From NCBI GenBank assembly GCA_002304345.1, contig NEUU01000022.1, positions 1 to 64,000 of the forward strand: a stretch of 64,000 nt of DNA, in the 5' to 3' direction. The translations under genes and the position numbers were made by a program. Origin of the DNA: Verrucomicrobia bacterium Tous-C9LFEB (GTDB lineage Bacteria > Verrucomicrobiota > Verrucomicrobiia > Methylacidiphilales > UBA1321). This document shows positions 1-6,800 of this stretch, piece by piece. How positions within the stretch are numbered: position 1 is the first letter of the stretch; the number at the start of each line of letters is the position of its first letter. The notes beneath the pieces are model-generated. The model was not told where the DNA came from. It searched no databases and saw only the letters and a program-made list of their open reading frames with translations.

Positions 1-17
1 GAGCAGAATGTCTTTTT

Positions 18-65
18 GTAGGGCGCGATTGCATCGCGCCGCGGCGCAATACAATTGCGCCCTAC
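18..65. repeat. 48-bp double-hairpin palindromic element, copy 1
   Basis: Begins GTAGG and ends CCTAC and folds into two back-to-back hairpins, GGCGCGAT/ATCGCGCC and GGCGCAAT/ATTGCGCC, joined by GCG. A second element of exactly the same length and plan lies at 40775-40822 with different but still complementary arms. This is a REP-like noncoding element. It lies just past the 3' end of the zinc-ribbon bactofilin gene. Confidence 0.75.
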
Positions 66-106
66 AGCAAGGCACTCGCAACCCTCATTTCATCTGACAG
101 GCTCCA

Positions 107-850
107 CTAGGCCAGCTTGGGATCTTCCTCTTCCGTCGATTCAGAAGACTCGGCGGGTGGCGCTGTATCCAGAACGACTTCACCCGGTTCGACGGTCAGG
201 TCGCCGACGAGAACGCCCCCGGGCTGCACCTCGACAAAGCGGGCGTAAATCTGTTGCGCCATCAAAATGCCCGTCGGCAGGATGATCAATTGCTCCGAAG
301 CGGTGATCGTATTGGCCCGCAATTTCGAAGCCAGTTCGAGGCAGCGGGTGTTGATCTGGCCGACGATCACCTCCGCGCCCGGAGCGATCTTGATGAGTGG
401 TGACTGGATCGGATTGGAAACTTTGGCTCCGGTCTGGATTTCGAGTTCCACATCGGCCTGCAGAATCGCCGAGACCTTGCCTGCAACGGTGATCTTGCTG
501 GCGCGGACCAGCGGACCTTCGTACGTACTGCCCGGCATGAATGTGACGTCGCCGTAGGTGACCAGCTTCTGCCCCGACTTGCCCTGGATCACGTGATTGC
601 GCATGTCGAGGTAGGCACTGCAATTCTCGCACTGGGTGGAAAGTGCGTGAGAGACGATCTTGTCCGTGTAACCGCATTCGCGGCAGATCACGACGCGCGT
701 ATTTTGCGGCACCATCGCTGCCTTGCGCTTGCGATTGCCCTTGATCGGGATGTGCTGCTTGCACGAACGGCAATAGGTGGAGATCGCCCCCATCGGCTCC
801 TCCTGCACGTTCCCGCAATGGGGGCAGGTCACTTTGAACTTGTCGCTCAT
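107..850 (-). CDS. Bactofilin with N-terminal double zinc ribbon
   Basis: Predicted 247-residue polymer-forming cytoskeletal protein. Residues 1-80 carry two CxxC...CxxC zinc ribbons (Cys9, 12, 27, 30 and Cys56, 59, 74, 77). Residues from about 85 to 230 show the regular short hydrophobic/glycine pattern of the bactofilin beta-helix, followed by an acidic tail. Bactofilins self-assemble into filaments without nucleotide and often sit under the membrane; a zinc-ribbon front end is not part of the basic fold and may bind a partner or nucleic acid (inference). The ATG at 850 overlaps the stop of the upstream short bactofilin by 4 bp, so the two are translationally coupled and may co-polymerise. 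Last gene of a minus-strand operon starting at 3823. Confidence 0.8.
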   Translation of the reverse strand: MSDKFKVTCPHCGNVQEEPMGAISTYCRSCKQHIPIKGNRKRKAAMVPQNTRVVICRECGYTDKIVSHALSTQCENCSAYLDMRNHVIQGKSGQKLVTYGDVTFMPGSTYEGPLVRASKITVAGKVSAILQADVELEIQTGAKVSNPIQSPLIKIAPGAEVIVGQINTRCLELASKLRANTITASEQLIILPTGILMAQQIYARFVEVQPGGVLVGDLTVEPGEVVLDTAPPAESSESTEEEDPKLA

Positions 851-1140
851 TTGATCAGTCCCAAAGCCCGTCCGAATCGTTGCACAAGATCCGTCGGCAC
901 CGGTCCCACCGTCACCTTACCGTGGTAACGCGCACCCGGTTCCACCAAAAGGGAATGGCTCTTCAAGGGACCGCTGGCTATCGCGCGAGCATGGATCGTG
1001 ATGTGCTTTTTCGCCTCGATCGGCCCGCCCTTGATTGATCCGTAGATATCCAGATCGCCGGGCACACTCAGGCTACCCTCGGCGTGAACAGACGCGTCGA
1101 GGTGCGTGGTGGTTGGTTTGGCCCGGTTGAACAATTGCAT
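847..1140 (-). CDS. Short bactofilin
   Basis: 97-residue protein that is almost only a bactofilin domain, with repeated motifs such as VPGDLDIYGSIKGG, ITIHARAIASG and LLVEPGARYHGKV. A good Shine-Dalgarno (GAGGGG) stands just upstream of the ATG at 1140. It is shorter than the usual bactofilin (about 110-180 residues), so it may form fewer beta-helix turns. The 4-bp overlap with the zinc-ribbon bactofilin downstream suggests a heteropolymer; 19 bp separate it from the HAD phosphatase upstream. Confidence 0.8.
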   Translation of the reverse strand: MQLFNRAKPTTTHLDASVHAEGSLSVPGDLDIYGSIKGGPIEAKKHITIHARAIASGPLKSHSLLVEPGARYHGKVTVGPVPTDLVQRFGRALGLIK

Positions 1141-1159
1141 CGCTTCCCCTCATCGAAAT

Positions 1160-1786
1160 TTACTTCGCTGGAATCGTGTACCAGCTGCGACCCTCGCAGT
1201 AGTACGGCTTCACGTCAATGACCTGCATGCCGGCGGCTCGCGCCGAGATGATGCCCGGTTCGCCATCTTCAAAGGCGAGACACTTCTTCGGGTTCACCCC
1301 GAGCAACTCGGCGGCGCGGAGATAAATTTCCGGCGAGGGCTTGCCCTGCTTCACCTGATCGGCTCCAACGAGCACCGGGAAGTATTCGAGCAGTCCGAGC
1401 TTTTCGAGCGTGTGACGCACGATCTCGGTGTAGCCGCCCGAGGCAACCGCCAATTTGCGTTCTTTGCCCAATTTCTTCACTACATTAATAACGGGTTCGA
1501 TGGGCTGAACTTCACTGAGAAATGTCAAAAAGAGGTTTTCCTTTTCCTCCGTCGTTTCCTCGATGGGCAAATTATACCCATGTTCCTTATTGAGCCACGC
1601 CACGATCTCGCGCGCCGGGACGCCGCCCTTGGAATAAAAGAGCGCTTCCGTGAAGCGGCTGGGCTGTCCCGTCTTGCGTTCCAGCGTGCTCGTCCACGCG
1701 TGATAATGGACCGGCATCGTATCGGCGATTGTGCCGTCGAGGTCAAAGATAAATCCGTCGTATTCGTTGAAATTAATGTGCTTCAT
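1160..1786 (-). CDS. HAD-family phosphatase, YqaB/beta-phosphoglucomutase type
   Basis: 208-residue haloacid dehalogenase-like hydrolase. Motif I is FDLDGTIADT near residue 15, motif II is the Ser of AVASGG (about residue 115), and motif IV is FEDGEPGI near residue 172, followed by ISARAAGMQVIDV, as in the YqaB/YvdM branch that dephosphorylates sugar phosphates such as fructose-1-phosphate. A helical cap follows motif I. The substrate cannot be set from sequence. The ATG at 1786 overlaps the DUF2017-like stop by 4 bp (ATGA), placing it in the moeB-clpS operon. Confidence 0.8.
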   Translation of the reverse strand: MKHINFNEYDGFIFDLDGTIADTMPVHYHAWTSTLERKTGQPSRFTEALFYSKGGVPAREIVAWLNKEHGYNLPIEETTEEKENLFLTFLSEVQPIEPVINVVKKLGKERKLAVASGGYTEIVRHTLEKLGLLEYFPVLVGADQVKQGKPSPEIYLRAAELLGVNPKKCLAFEDGEPGIISARAAGMQVIDVKPYYCEGRSWYTIPAK

Positions 1787-2334
1787 GGTGTGTCTTCTTT
1801 TTTCGTTTCAGGGTTTTCCGCCAAGGTGAGCGCGGCCAGGCATTGCTCTTGAAAGAGCGCCAGCACGTGCACTTCCCACAGGGCCTGCCGCAGGGGAATC
1901 TCGGCGACGTTATCCAGGTCCACTTCCATCAGCGTCTCATCTATCCCCTGCTCCAGGGCCAGAATCAACCGCCGGTCATTGAGGACCATCAATAACCCTT
2001 CCAGTTCTTCTCGATCCAATTGCAGCGACCAAGCCAGTCCGACGCCGGACTTCATATACGCCGCCACCCACTTCTCCACCAGTGTCAACCGCTCGGAACG
2101 CCACGCCTGCCGTTCTCCTTCGAGCAAGTGCTGTTCCTCCTTGAGCGCGTCGGCGTCCTTCGCCTCCGCGAGGTGACCGCGCCAATGCGCCTGCAAGGCG
2201 GGCGGCAAATCGTCCACTTGCAATTGGTAATGGACGGCCATCCGCTGAAAGGAACCCGCCACCATTTGCGCTTCGAAATCGTTCCAGTCGAGTTGCCACC
2301 AATCCGGCTTGTCCGGCACGGGAGCGCACTTCAT
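1783..2334 (-). CDS. DUF2017-like protein encoded next to clpS
   Basis: 183-residue, mostly helical soluble protein of unknown function without catalytic motifs. It starts within the clpS stop codon (4-bp overlap). In actinobacteria a DUF2017 protein is regularly the immediate neighbour of clpS, in a locus that also encodes a sulfur-carrier system; position, size and the acidic LDREELEGLLMVLNDRRL segment fit that family. The assignment rests mainly on context and general resemblance. A role with ClpS in N-degron proteolysis is inference. Confidence 0.6.
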   Translation of the reverse strand: MKCAPVPDKPDWWQLDWNDFEAQMVAGSFQRMAVHYQLQVDDLPPALQAHWRGHLAEAKDADALKEEQHLLEGERQAWRSERLTLVEKWVAAYMKSGVGLAWSLQLDREELEGLLMVLNDRRLILALEQGIDETLMEVDLDNVAEIPLRQALWEVHVLALFQEQCLAALTLAENPETKKEDTP

Positions 2335-2651
2335 ACCGGCTCCATCGTGGCGGTGAGCCCGTACCGTTGCAAGCGGTGCACGAGATGCTCCGCATGCTCG
2401 CGCGGTTCCATCGCGACGAGGCTCTTGCCCTTTTCGTGGACCTCGAGCATGTGTTTGTGCGCCTGCTGGCGGCTCATCTTCAACACGACCTGAAAGACGT
2501 GGGCTACGTAGCTCATCAGGTTGATCGGATCATTCCAAACGATGACGCCCCAGCCGCTGGCGAAGGCCTCTTCGACCTTCGTCTCGACCTCTACGCCCGG
2601 AAGAGCTTCCGCGCCAGCCGTGAGGACCAGCTCCGTATCCATGTTGTTCAA
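2331..2651 (-). CDS. clpS: ClpS, adaptor of the Clp protease
   Basis: 106-residue adaptor that delivers N-end-rule substrates to ClpA/ClpC with ClpP. A 30-residue variable N-terminus is followed by the ClpS core: VIVWNDPINLMSYV (the Asn-Asp pair and Met belong to the N-degron pocket), then the QQAHKHMLEVHEKGKSLV helix-turn segment and REHAEHLVHRLQRYGL. Length matches the family. The start overlaps the stop of the MoeB-rhodanese gene by 4 bp, giving tight coupling. Confidence 0.92.
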   Translation of the reverse strand: MNNMDTELVLTAGAEALPGVEVETKVEEAFASGWGVIVWNDPINLMSYVAHVFQVVLKMSRQQAHKHMLEVHEKGKSLVAMEPREHAEHLVHRLQRYGLTATMEPV

Positions 2652-3823
2652 TAGAGTGGCACCGAGGGATCGACATCCTCGCTCCAGGCTTCAATGCCGC
2701 CGGCCAGGTTGCGAATCTTGCGAAATCCGGAATTATGGAGCTGCTTCCACGCCTTGGCGCTGCGGTCACCGATCTTGCAGGCGATGACAATCTCGCGCGA
2801 GCTATCCAGCTCATGCATGCGCTGGGCCAGTTCGCCGAGAGGAATCAGCTTCGCGTTCGGCATCTGCGCGATCTCCACCTCGTGCTTTTCGCGCACGTCG
2901 ATGAGATCGAAGTCGACCTTGTCGTCGATCATCTTCTTCAGATCGATGGCGCTGATCTCCGGAACGATTTCCGACTTGGGCGCGTGGCTGACGCCGCAAA
3001 ATTGATCGTAATCGATGAGCGCCTTGATCGACGCGTTCGGGCCGCAAATGGGACATTTGGGGTCTTTGCGGAGCTTGAGTTCCTTGAACTTCATCTTCAA
3101 CGCGTCGAACATGAGCAAGCGGCCCATGAGCAAGTCACCCTGCCCGATGATCAGCTTCACCGTTTCGATCGCCTGAATCACCCCAATCACGCCGGGCAAC
3201 ACCCCCAGCACGCCACCCTCGGCGCAACTCGGCACCATGCCGGGCGGCGGGGGTTCGGGATAGAGGCAGCGATAGCAGGGACCACGCGAGCCCCAGAAGA
3301 TGGTCGACATACCGTCGAAGCGGAAGATGCTGCCGTAGACATTCGGCTTGTCGAGGAGCACGCAAGCGTCGTTGACGAGATAGCGGGTCGGAAAATTATC
3401 GGTGCCGTCGATGATGATGTCGTAGTCCTTGAAAAGCTCCAACGCGTTGTCCGAGCGTAGGGCGATCTGGTAGGTTTCCACCTCAACATAGGGGTTCAGC
3501 TCCTTCATCGTCTCCACGGCGGAAACGATCTTCGGCTTCCCCACGCTGCTGGTCTTGTGGATGATCTGGCGGTGCAGGTTCGAGTAATCGACCGTGTCGT
3601 AATCGACCAACCCGATCTTGCCCACACCCGCCGCCGTCAGGTAGGCCAGCAGGGGCGAACCGAGTCCGCCGGTGCCGATGGTAAGCACTTTCGCCGCTTT
3701 GAGCTTCTTTTGCCCTTCCATCGTCACTTCGGGCATGATCAGGTGCCGACCGTAACGTTTGATCTCGTCATTAGAGAGAGCGGCCTTGGAATAGGCGCTT
3801 TGGATTCGAGGCAGATAACTCAT
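2648..3823 (-). CDS. moeB: MoeB/ThiF-type adenylyltransferase fused to rhodanese
   Basis: 391-residue E1-like enzyme that adenylates the C-terminal glycine of a ubiquitin-like sulfur carrier (MoaD/ThiS/CysO type) and can pass sulfur through its rhodanese domain. Visible: nucleotide motif GTGGLGSP near residue 55, R and D motifs (DYSNLHRQ), zinc pairs CYRC and CPIC, a catalytic-region Cys in PSCAEGG, and a C-terminal rhodanese (about 285-391) with active Cys in IACKIGDRSAKAW. The ATG at 3823 was chosen over an upstream TTG at 3928 because the latter would overlap RNase D. No MoaD/ThiS gene lies in the window. First gene of the operon running to 107. Confidence 0.88.
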   Translation of the reverse strand: MSYLPRIQSAYSKAALSNDEIKRYGRHLIMPEVTMEGQKKLKAAKVLTIGTGGLGSPLLAYLTAAGVGKIGLVDYDTVDYSNLHRQIIHKTSSVGKPKIVSAVETMKELNPYVEVETYQIALRSDNALELFKDYDIIIDGTDNFPTRYLVNDACVLLDKPNVYGSIFRFDGMSTIFWGSRGPCYRCLYPEPPPPGMVPSCAEGGVLGVLPGVIGVIQAIETVKLIIGQGDLLMGRLLMFDALKMKFKELKLRKDPKCPICGPNASIKALIDYDQFCGVSHAPKSEIVPEISAIDLKKMIDDKVDFDLIDVREKHEVEIAQMPNAKLIPLGELAQRMHELDSSREIVIACKIGDRSAKAWKQLHNSGFRKIRNLAGGIEAWSEDVDPSVPLY

Positions 3824-3880
3824 TGTTGTATTTATTGCTTGTTTTATGTGGGGAGATAACAACATATTAGAAGCGCAAAA

Positions 3881-4996
3881 ATGGGCAACGATTTTCTCTG
3901 GGTCGATGATGTAGAGACCCTTCGACAAGTAACGGCGGTACTGCGCCCTAGCGAGCCGTTAGCCCTTGATACCGAGGCGGATAGCCTCCACCACTACAAG
4001 GAAAGCGTTTCCCTCGTGCAGATCGCGCAGGCGGGACATCATTTTCTCGTCGACCCGCTGGCAAATTTGGATTTATCGCCGCTTTGGCAGAAAATGAGCG
4101 GTGGCACGTGGATCCTGCAAGGCGCTGATTTCGATTTGCGCATGATGCGCCGCATTGGCGCGAAGGAACCCGGAGCGGTTTTCGATACCATGCTCGGCGC
4201 GCAACTGCTCGGCTTCTCCGCCTTCGGTTACGCCGCCCTCGTCGAACATTTTTACGGCACAAAGCTCAGCAAAAAGAATCAAAAGGCCGACTGGTCGCAA
4301 CGTCCACTCAGCCACTCGATGCTCGACTACGCCGTGCAGGACACCCGCTATCTCGAGGGCATCCTGCATGAGATGACGCAGCTACTGCACTTCGAGGGCC
4401 GCCTCGAATGGCATGAGCAATCGTGCGCCCGTGTCGTCCGCACCAGCCTGATTTCCCGCGAAGAGGAACCGGAGAACGTCTGGCGCCTGAGCGGTTCCAA
4501 CCGCCTGACCCCGGTCGGCCTCGCGATTCTCAAATCGATCTGGCATTGGCGTGAACTCGAAGCCGAAAAGGCCGACTTGCCCGTCTTCAAGGTGATGAAC
4601 AACGACACGTTGCTCGACCTCGCCGAGTGGGCCTCGGAATCCATCAAGATGCCGCCGCCCGCCTTCCCGCATTGGCCGCACCGGATGTCCCATGGCCGCG
4701 CAGAGAAATTGATCGCCGCCGTGGAAGCCGGTCGTACCGCCGAGCCCATCGCCAAACTTCCCTCCAAGCCCCGCCTGCGTCACGACGCCAAGGCCGACGC
4801 GCGGATGGAAAAATTGCGCAAGGGCCGCGATGAAATCGCGGAAAAACTCAAACTCGACCCGAGCTTGATCGCCTCCAAGAGCACTCTGCTCGAAATCGCC
4901 CGCGATCCCGAGAACGGCCCCGCCAAGCTCGTCGCCGAAGACCGCTGGTGCCAATGGCAGGTCGACCTGATCGATCCCCTCGTCAAGGCGCTCTGA
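3881..4996 (+). CDS. rnd: Ribonuclease D
   Basis: 371-residue 3'-5' exoribonuclease of the DEDDy class that trims tRNA 3' ends. The exonuclease domain fills residues 1-190: LALDTEADSL supplies the first Asp/Glu pair, GADFDLR the second Asp, and YAVQDTRYL the Tyr and last Asp. An HRDC domain follows (about 205-285) and a second HRDC-like helical region ends the protein. Divergent from the moeB operon with a 57-bp spacer that must hold both promoters. Convergent with recJ (20-bp gap). Confidence 0.92.
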   Translation: MGNDFLWVDDVETLRQVTAVLRPSEPLALDTEADSLHHYKESVSLVQIAQAGHHFLVDPLANLDLSPLWQKMSGGTWILQGADFDLRMMRRIGAKEPGAVFDTMLGAQLLGFSAFGYAALVEHFYGTKLSKKNQKADWSQRPLSHSMLDYAVQDTRYLEGILHEMTQLLHFEGRLEWHEQSCARVVRTSLISREEEPENVWRLSGSNRLTPVGLAILKSIWHWRELEAEKADLPVFKVMNNDTLLDLAEWASESIKMPPPAFPHWPHRMSHGRAEKLIAAVEAGRTAEPIAKLPSKPRLRHDAKADARMEKLRKGRDEIAEKLKLDPSLIASKSTLLEIARDPENGPAKLVAEDRWCQWQVDLIDPLVKAL

Positions 4997-5016
4997 ACGC
5001 CCTTTGAAACGGCTTT

Positions 5017-6741
5017 TCAGCCCTGCCAATCGAGTAGTCTAATCTGGACGCGGTGATGGTAATCATCCCAATCCAGAACTCCCGCGAGCGGGTGGCCACT
5101 GCCGGGAGGCGTGTGTTGGGCGAGACCAAAGGCCACGGCTTCGCATTCCCCACCGCCGATGTCGAGCGCGAGCTTGAAATGATTCCGGCCAAAGTTTTTT
5201 GCCGCCCGACGGCATTTCGTCCCGTTGAAAACAAAAATCGGTTCGGGATTCTCCCGGCCAAACGGCGCGAGTTGTTGAATCTGGTGAAACAAGGTGGTGT
5301 TCAACTCGGAGAGTTCGATCGCACCGGAAAGTTCCAGCGTCGGTTGCAAATGTTCCTCCCGCAGGACCGTGCGGGCGTATTGACTGAAAGCCCCGCGAAA
5401 CGCTTCCACCTTGTCCTCGGCAATGGTCAGGCCCGCCGCCATTTCGTGACCGCCGTAAAGCATCAGGTGTTCGGAGCATTGCGTAAGACCGTCCACAAGG
5501 CTGCAACCTTCGATGCTGCGACCGCTCCCCTTGCCAACGCCGTTTTCGTCGATACCGATGATAATGGTGGGCCGATGGTGCGCCCGTTGGATGCGCGAGG
5601 CGACGATCCCGATCACGCCGACATGCCAACCGCGGCTGGCAAGGACGATGGCGCGTTCGTCCACGGGATTGACTGATTCCAACAGCACGCGCTGCGCTTC
5701 TTCCAAAATCGTTTGTTCCAGCCCCTGCCGCTCGCGGTTGTTGGAATCCAGCTCGCGGGTGATCTTGAGCGCTTCCTCTTCGCTATCGGTCGTGAGCAAG
5801 CGCAACGAAAGCGACGCGTCCCCGAGCCGTCCGCTGGCATTGAGCCGCGGTCCGATGCGAAAACCGACGTCCTGCGTGGTGGGCGTGCCGCGAATCTGGG
5901 AGACTTGGCATAGCGCGCGCAAACCGGGATTGATGGTGTTCATCAACTGAACCAATCCACGCCGCACAAAAATGCGGTTATCATCCACCAGCGGCACGAT
6001 ATCCGCCACGGTGCCGACGGCGACGAGGTCGAGGTATTCCTTGAGATCGACTTTCTTCTGCGCTTCGGGTCGCACCTTGAGCAAGCCGTGGCAGAGTTTG
6101 AAAATCAGTCCGACGCTCGCCAGATATTCGTAGCGGCCATCCTGCTGGGGATTGACCAGAGCCACGGCAGCGGGTTTGCGTTCGGCCAGCGCGTGGTGAT
6201 CGACAATGATGACCTCCACGCCCTGCTTATTAAGCCAGTCCACCTGATCGGGAGCGGTGGTGCCGCAATCAACCGCGATGAGCAAGCGGGGCGCATGCTC
6301 GGCCACACACCGTTCCACGCCGTCCTGGCTGAGTCCGTAGCCCTCTTCGATGCGATGCGGGAGGAACGGAACCGCCTGAGTGGCTCCGAGCTTGCGCAGC
6401 ACCCGCCAGAGCAACGTGCTGGAGGTGATGCCGTCGACATCGTAATCGCCGAAAATGACAATCTTTTCCTGCTTCTCCACTGCCTGCCAGATGCGTTCGG
6501 CGGCTTTTTGCAGATCCGTCAGGGCAAAGGGATCACCGAGATTTTGCAACCGGGGATCGAGAAACGCCTGCGCCGTTTCCGGCGTGCGAAAACCACGCTG
6601 CCAGAGGAGCGTGGCGACAATCAATGGCACCTTCAGGGTCGCCGCCAACGCCTTGGCTTCGGCGGGTGAGTCGTCAGGGCGATTCCATCTCTTGCCCAAG
6701 GCGCTGAGGCCGGGCTTCAAAGTGGAAGCGCTTGCGATCAT
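5017..6741 (-). CDS. recJ: Single-stranded-DNA-specific exonuclease RecJ
   Basis: 574-residue 5'-3' ssDNA exonuclease for recombination and repair. DHH-phosphoesterase motifs: FGDYDVDGITS, AVDCGT and VIIVDHHALA in the first half, then a DHHA1 domain (GHEMAAGLTI) and a C-terminal OB-fold. Length is typical. The ATG at 6741 is used; a longer reading from a TTG at 6780 would start inside a strong hairpin. No clear ribosome-binding site is seen. It lies directly behind secDF and is probably expressed by read-through past that hairpin. Confidence 0.92.
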   Translation of the reverse strand: MIASASTLKPGLSALGKRWNRPDDSPAEAKALAATLKVPLIVATLLWQRGFRTPETAQAFLDPRLQNLGDPFALTDLQKAAERIWQAVEKQEKIVIFGDYDVDGITSSTLLWRVLRKLGATQAVPFLPHRIEEGYGLSQDGVERCVAEHAPRLLIAVDCGTTAPDQVDWLNKQGVEVIIVDHHALAERKPAAVALVNPQQDGRYEYLASVGLIFKLCHGLLKVRPEAQKKVDLKEYLDLVAVGTVADIVPLVDDNRIFVRRGLVQLMNTINPGLRALCQVSQIRGTPTTQDVGFRIGPRLNASGRLGDASLSLRLLTTDSEEEALKITRELDSNNRERQGLEQTILEEAQRVLLESVNPVDERAIVLASRGWHVGVIGIVASRIQRAHHRPTIIIGIDENGVGKGSGRSIEGCSLVDGLTQCSEHLMLYGGHEMAAGLTIAEDKVEAFRGAFSQYARTVLREEHLQPTLELSGAIELSELNTTLFHQIQQLAPFGRENPEPIFVFNGTKCRRAAKNFGRNHFKLALDIGGGECEAVAFGLAQHTPPGSGHPLAGVLDWDDYHHRVQIRLLDWQG

Positions 6742-6753
6742 AGGTAAAGCGAA

Positions 6754-6788
6754 AAGGCTTTTTGACGGGGATACCGTCAAAAAGCCTT
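6754..6788 (-). terminator. Strong hairpin between secDF and recJ
   Basis: Perfect 15-bp inverted repeat (arms 6754-6768 and 6774-6788, core CTTTTTGACGG) with a 5-base loop. On the minus strand it begins 12 bp after the secDF stop and ends in TTTTCG, like an intrinsic terminator, and it stops only 12 bp before the recJ ATG. It may terminate or attenuate secDF transcripts. The TTTTTGACG core also occurs in the palindrome family at 12.1 and 33.6 kb. Confidence 0.7.
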
Positions 6789-6800
6789 CTTCTCAAGAAC

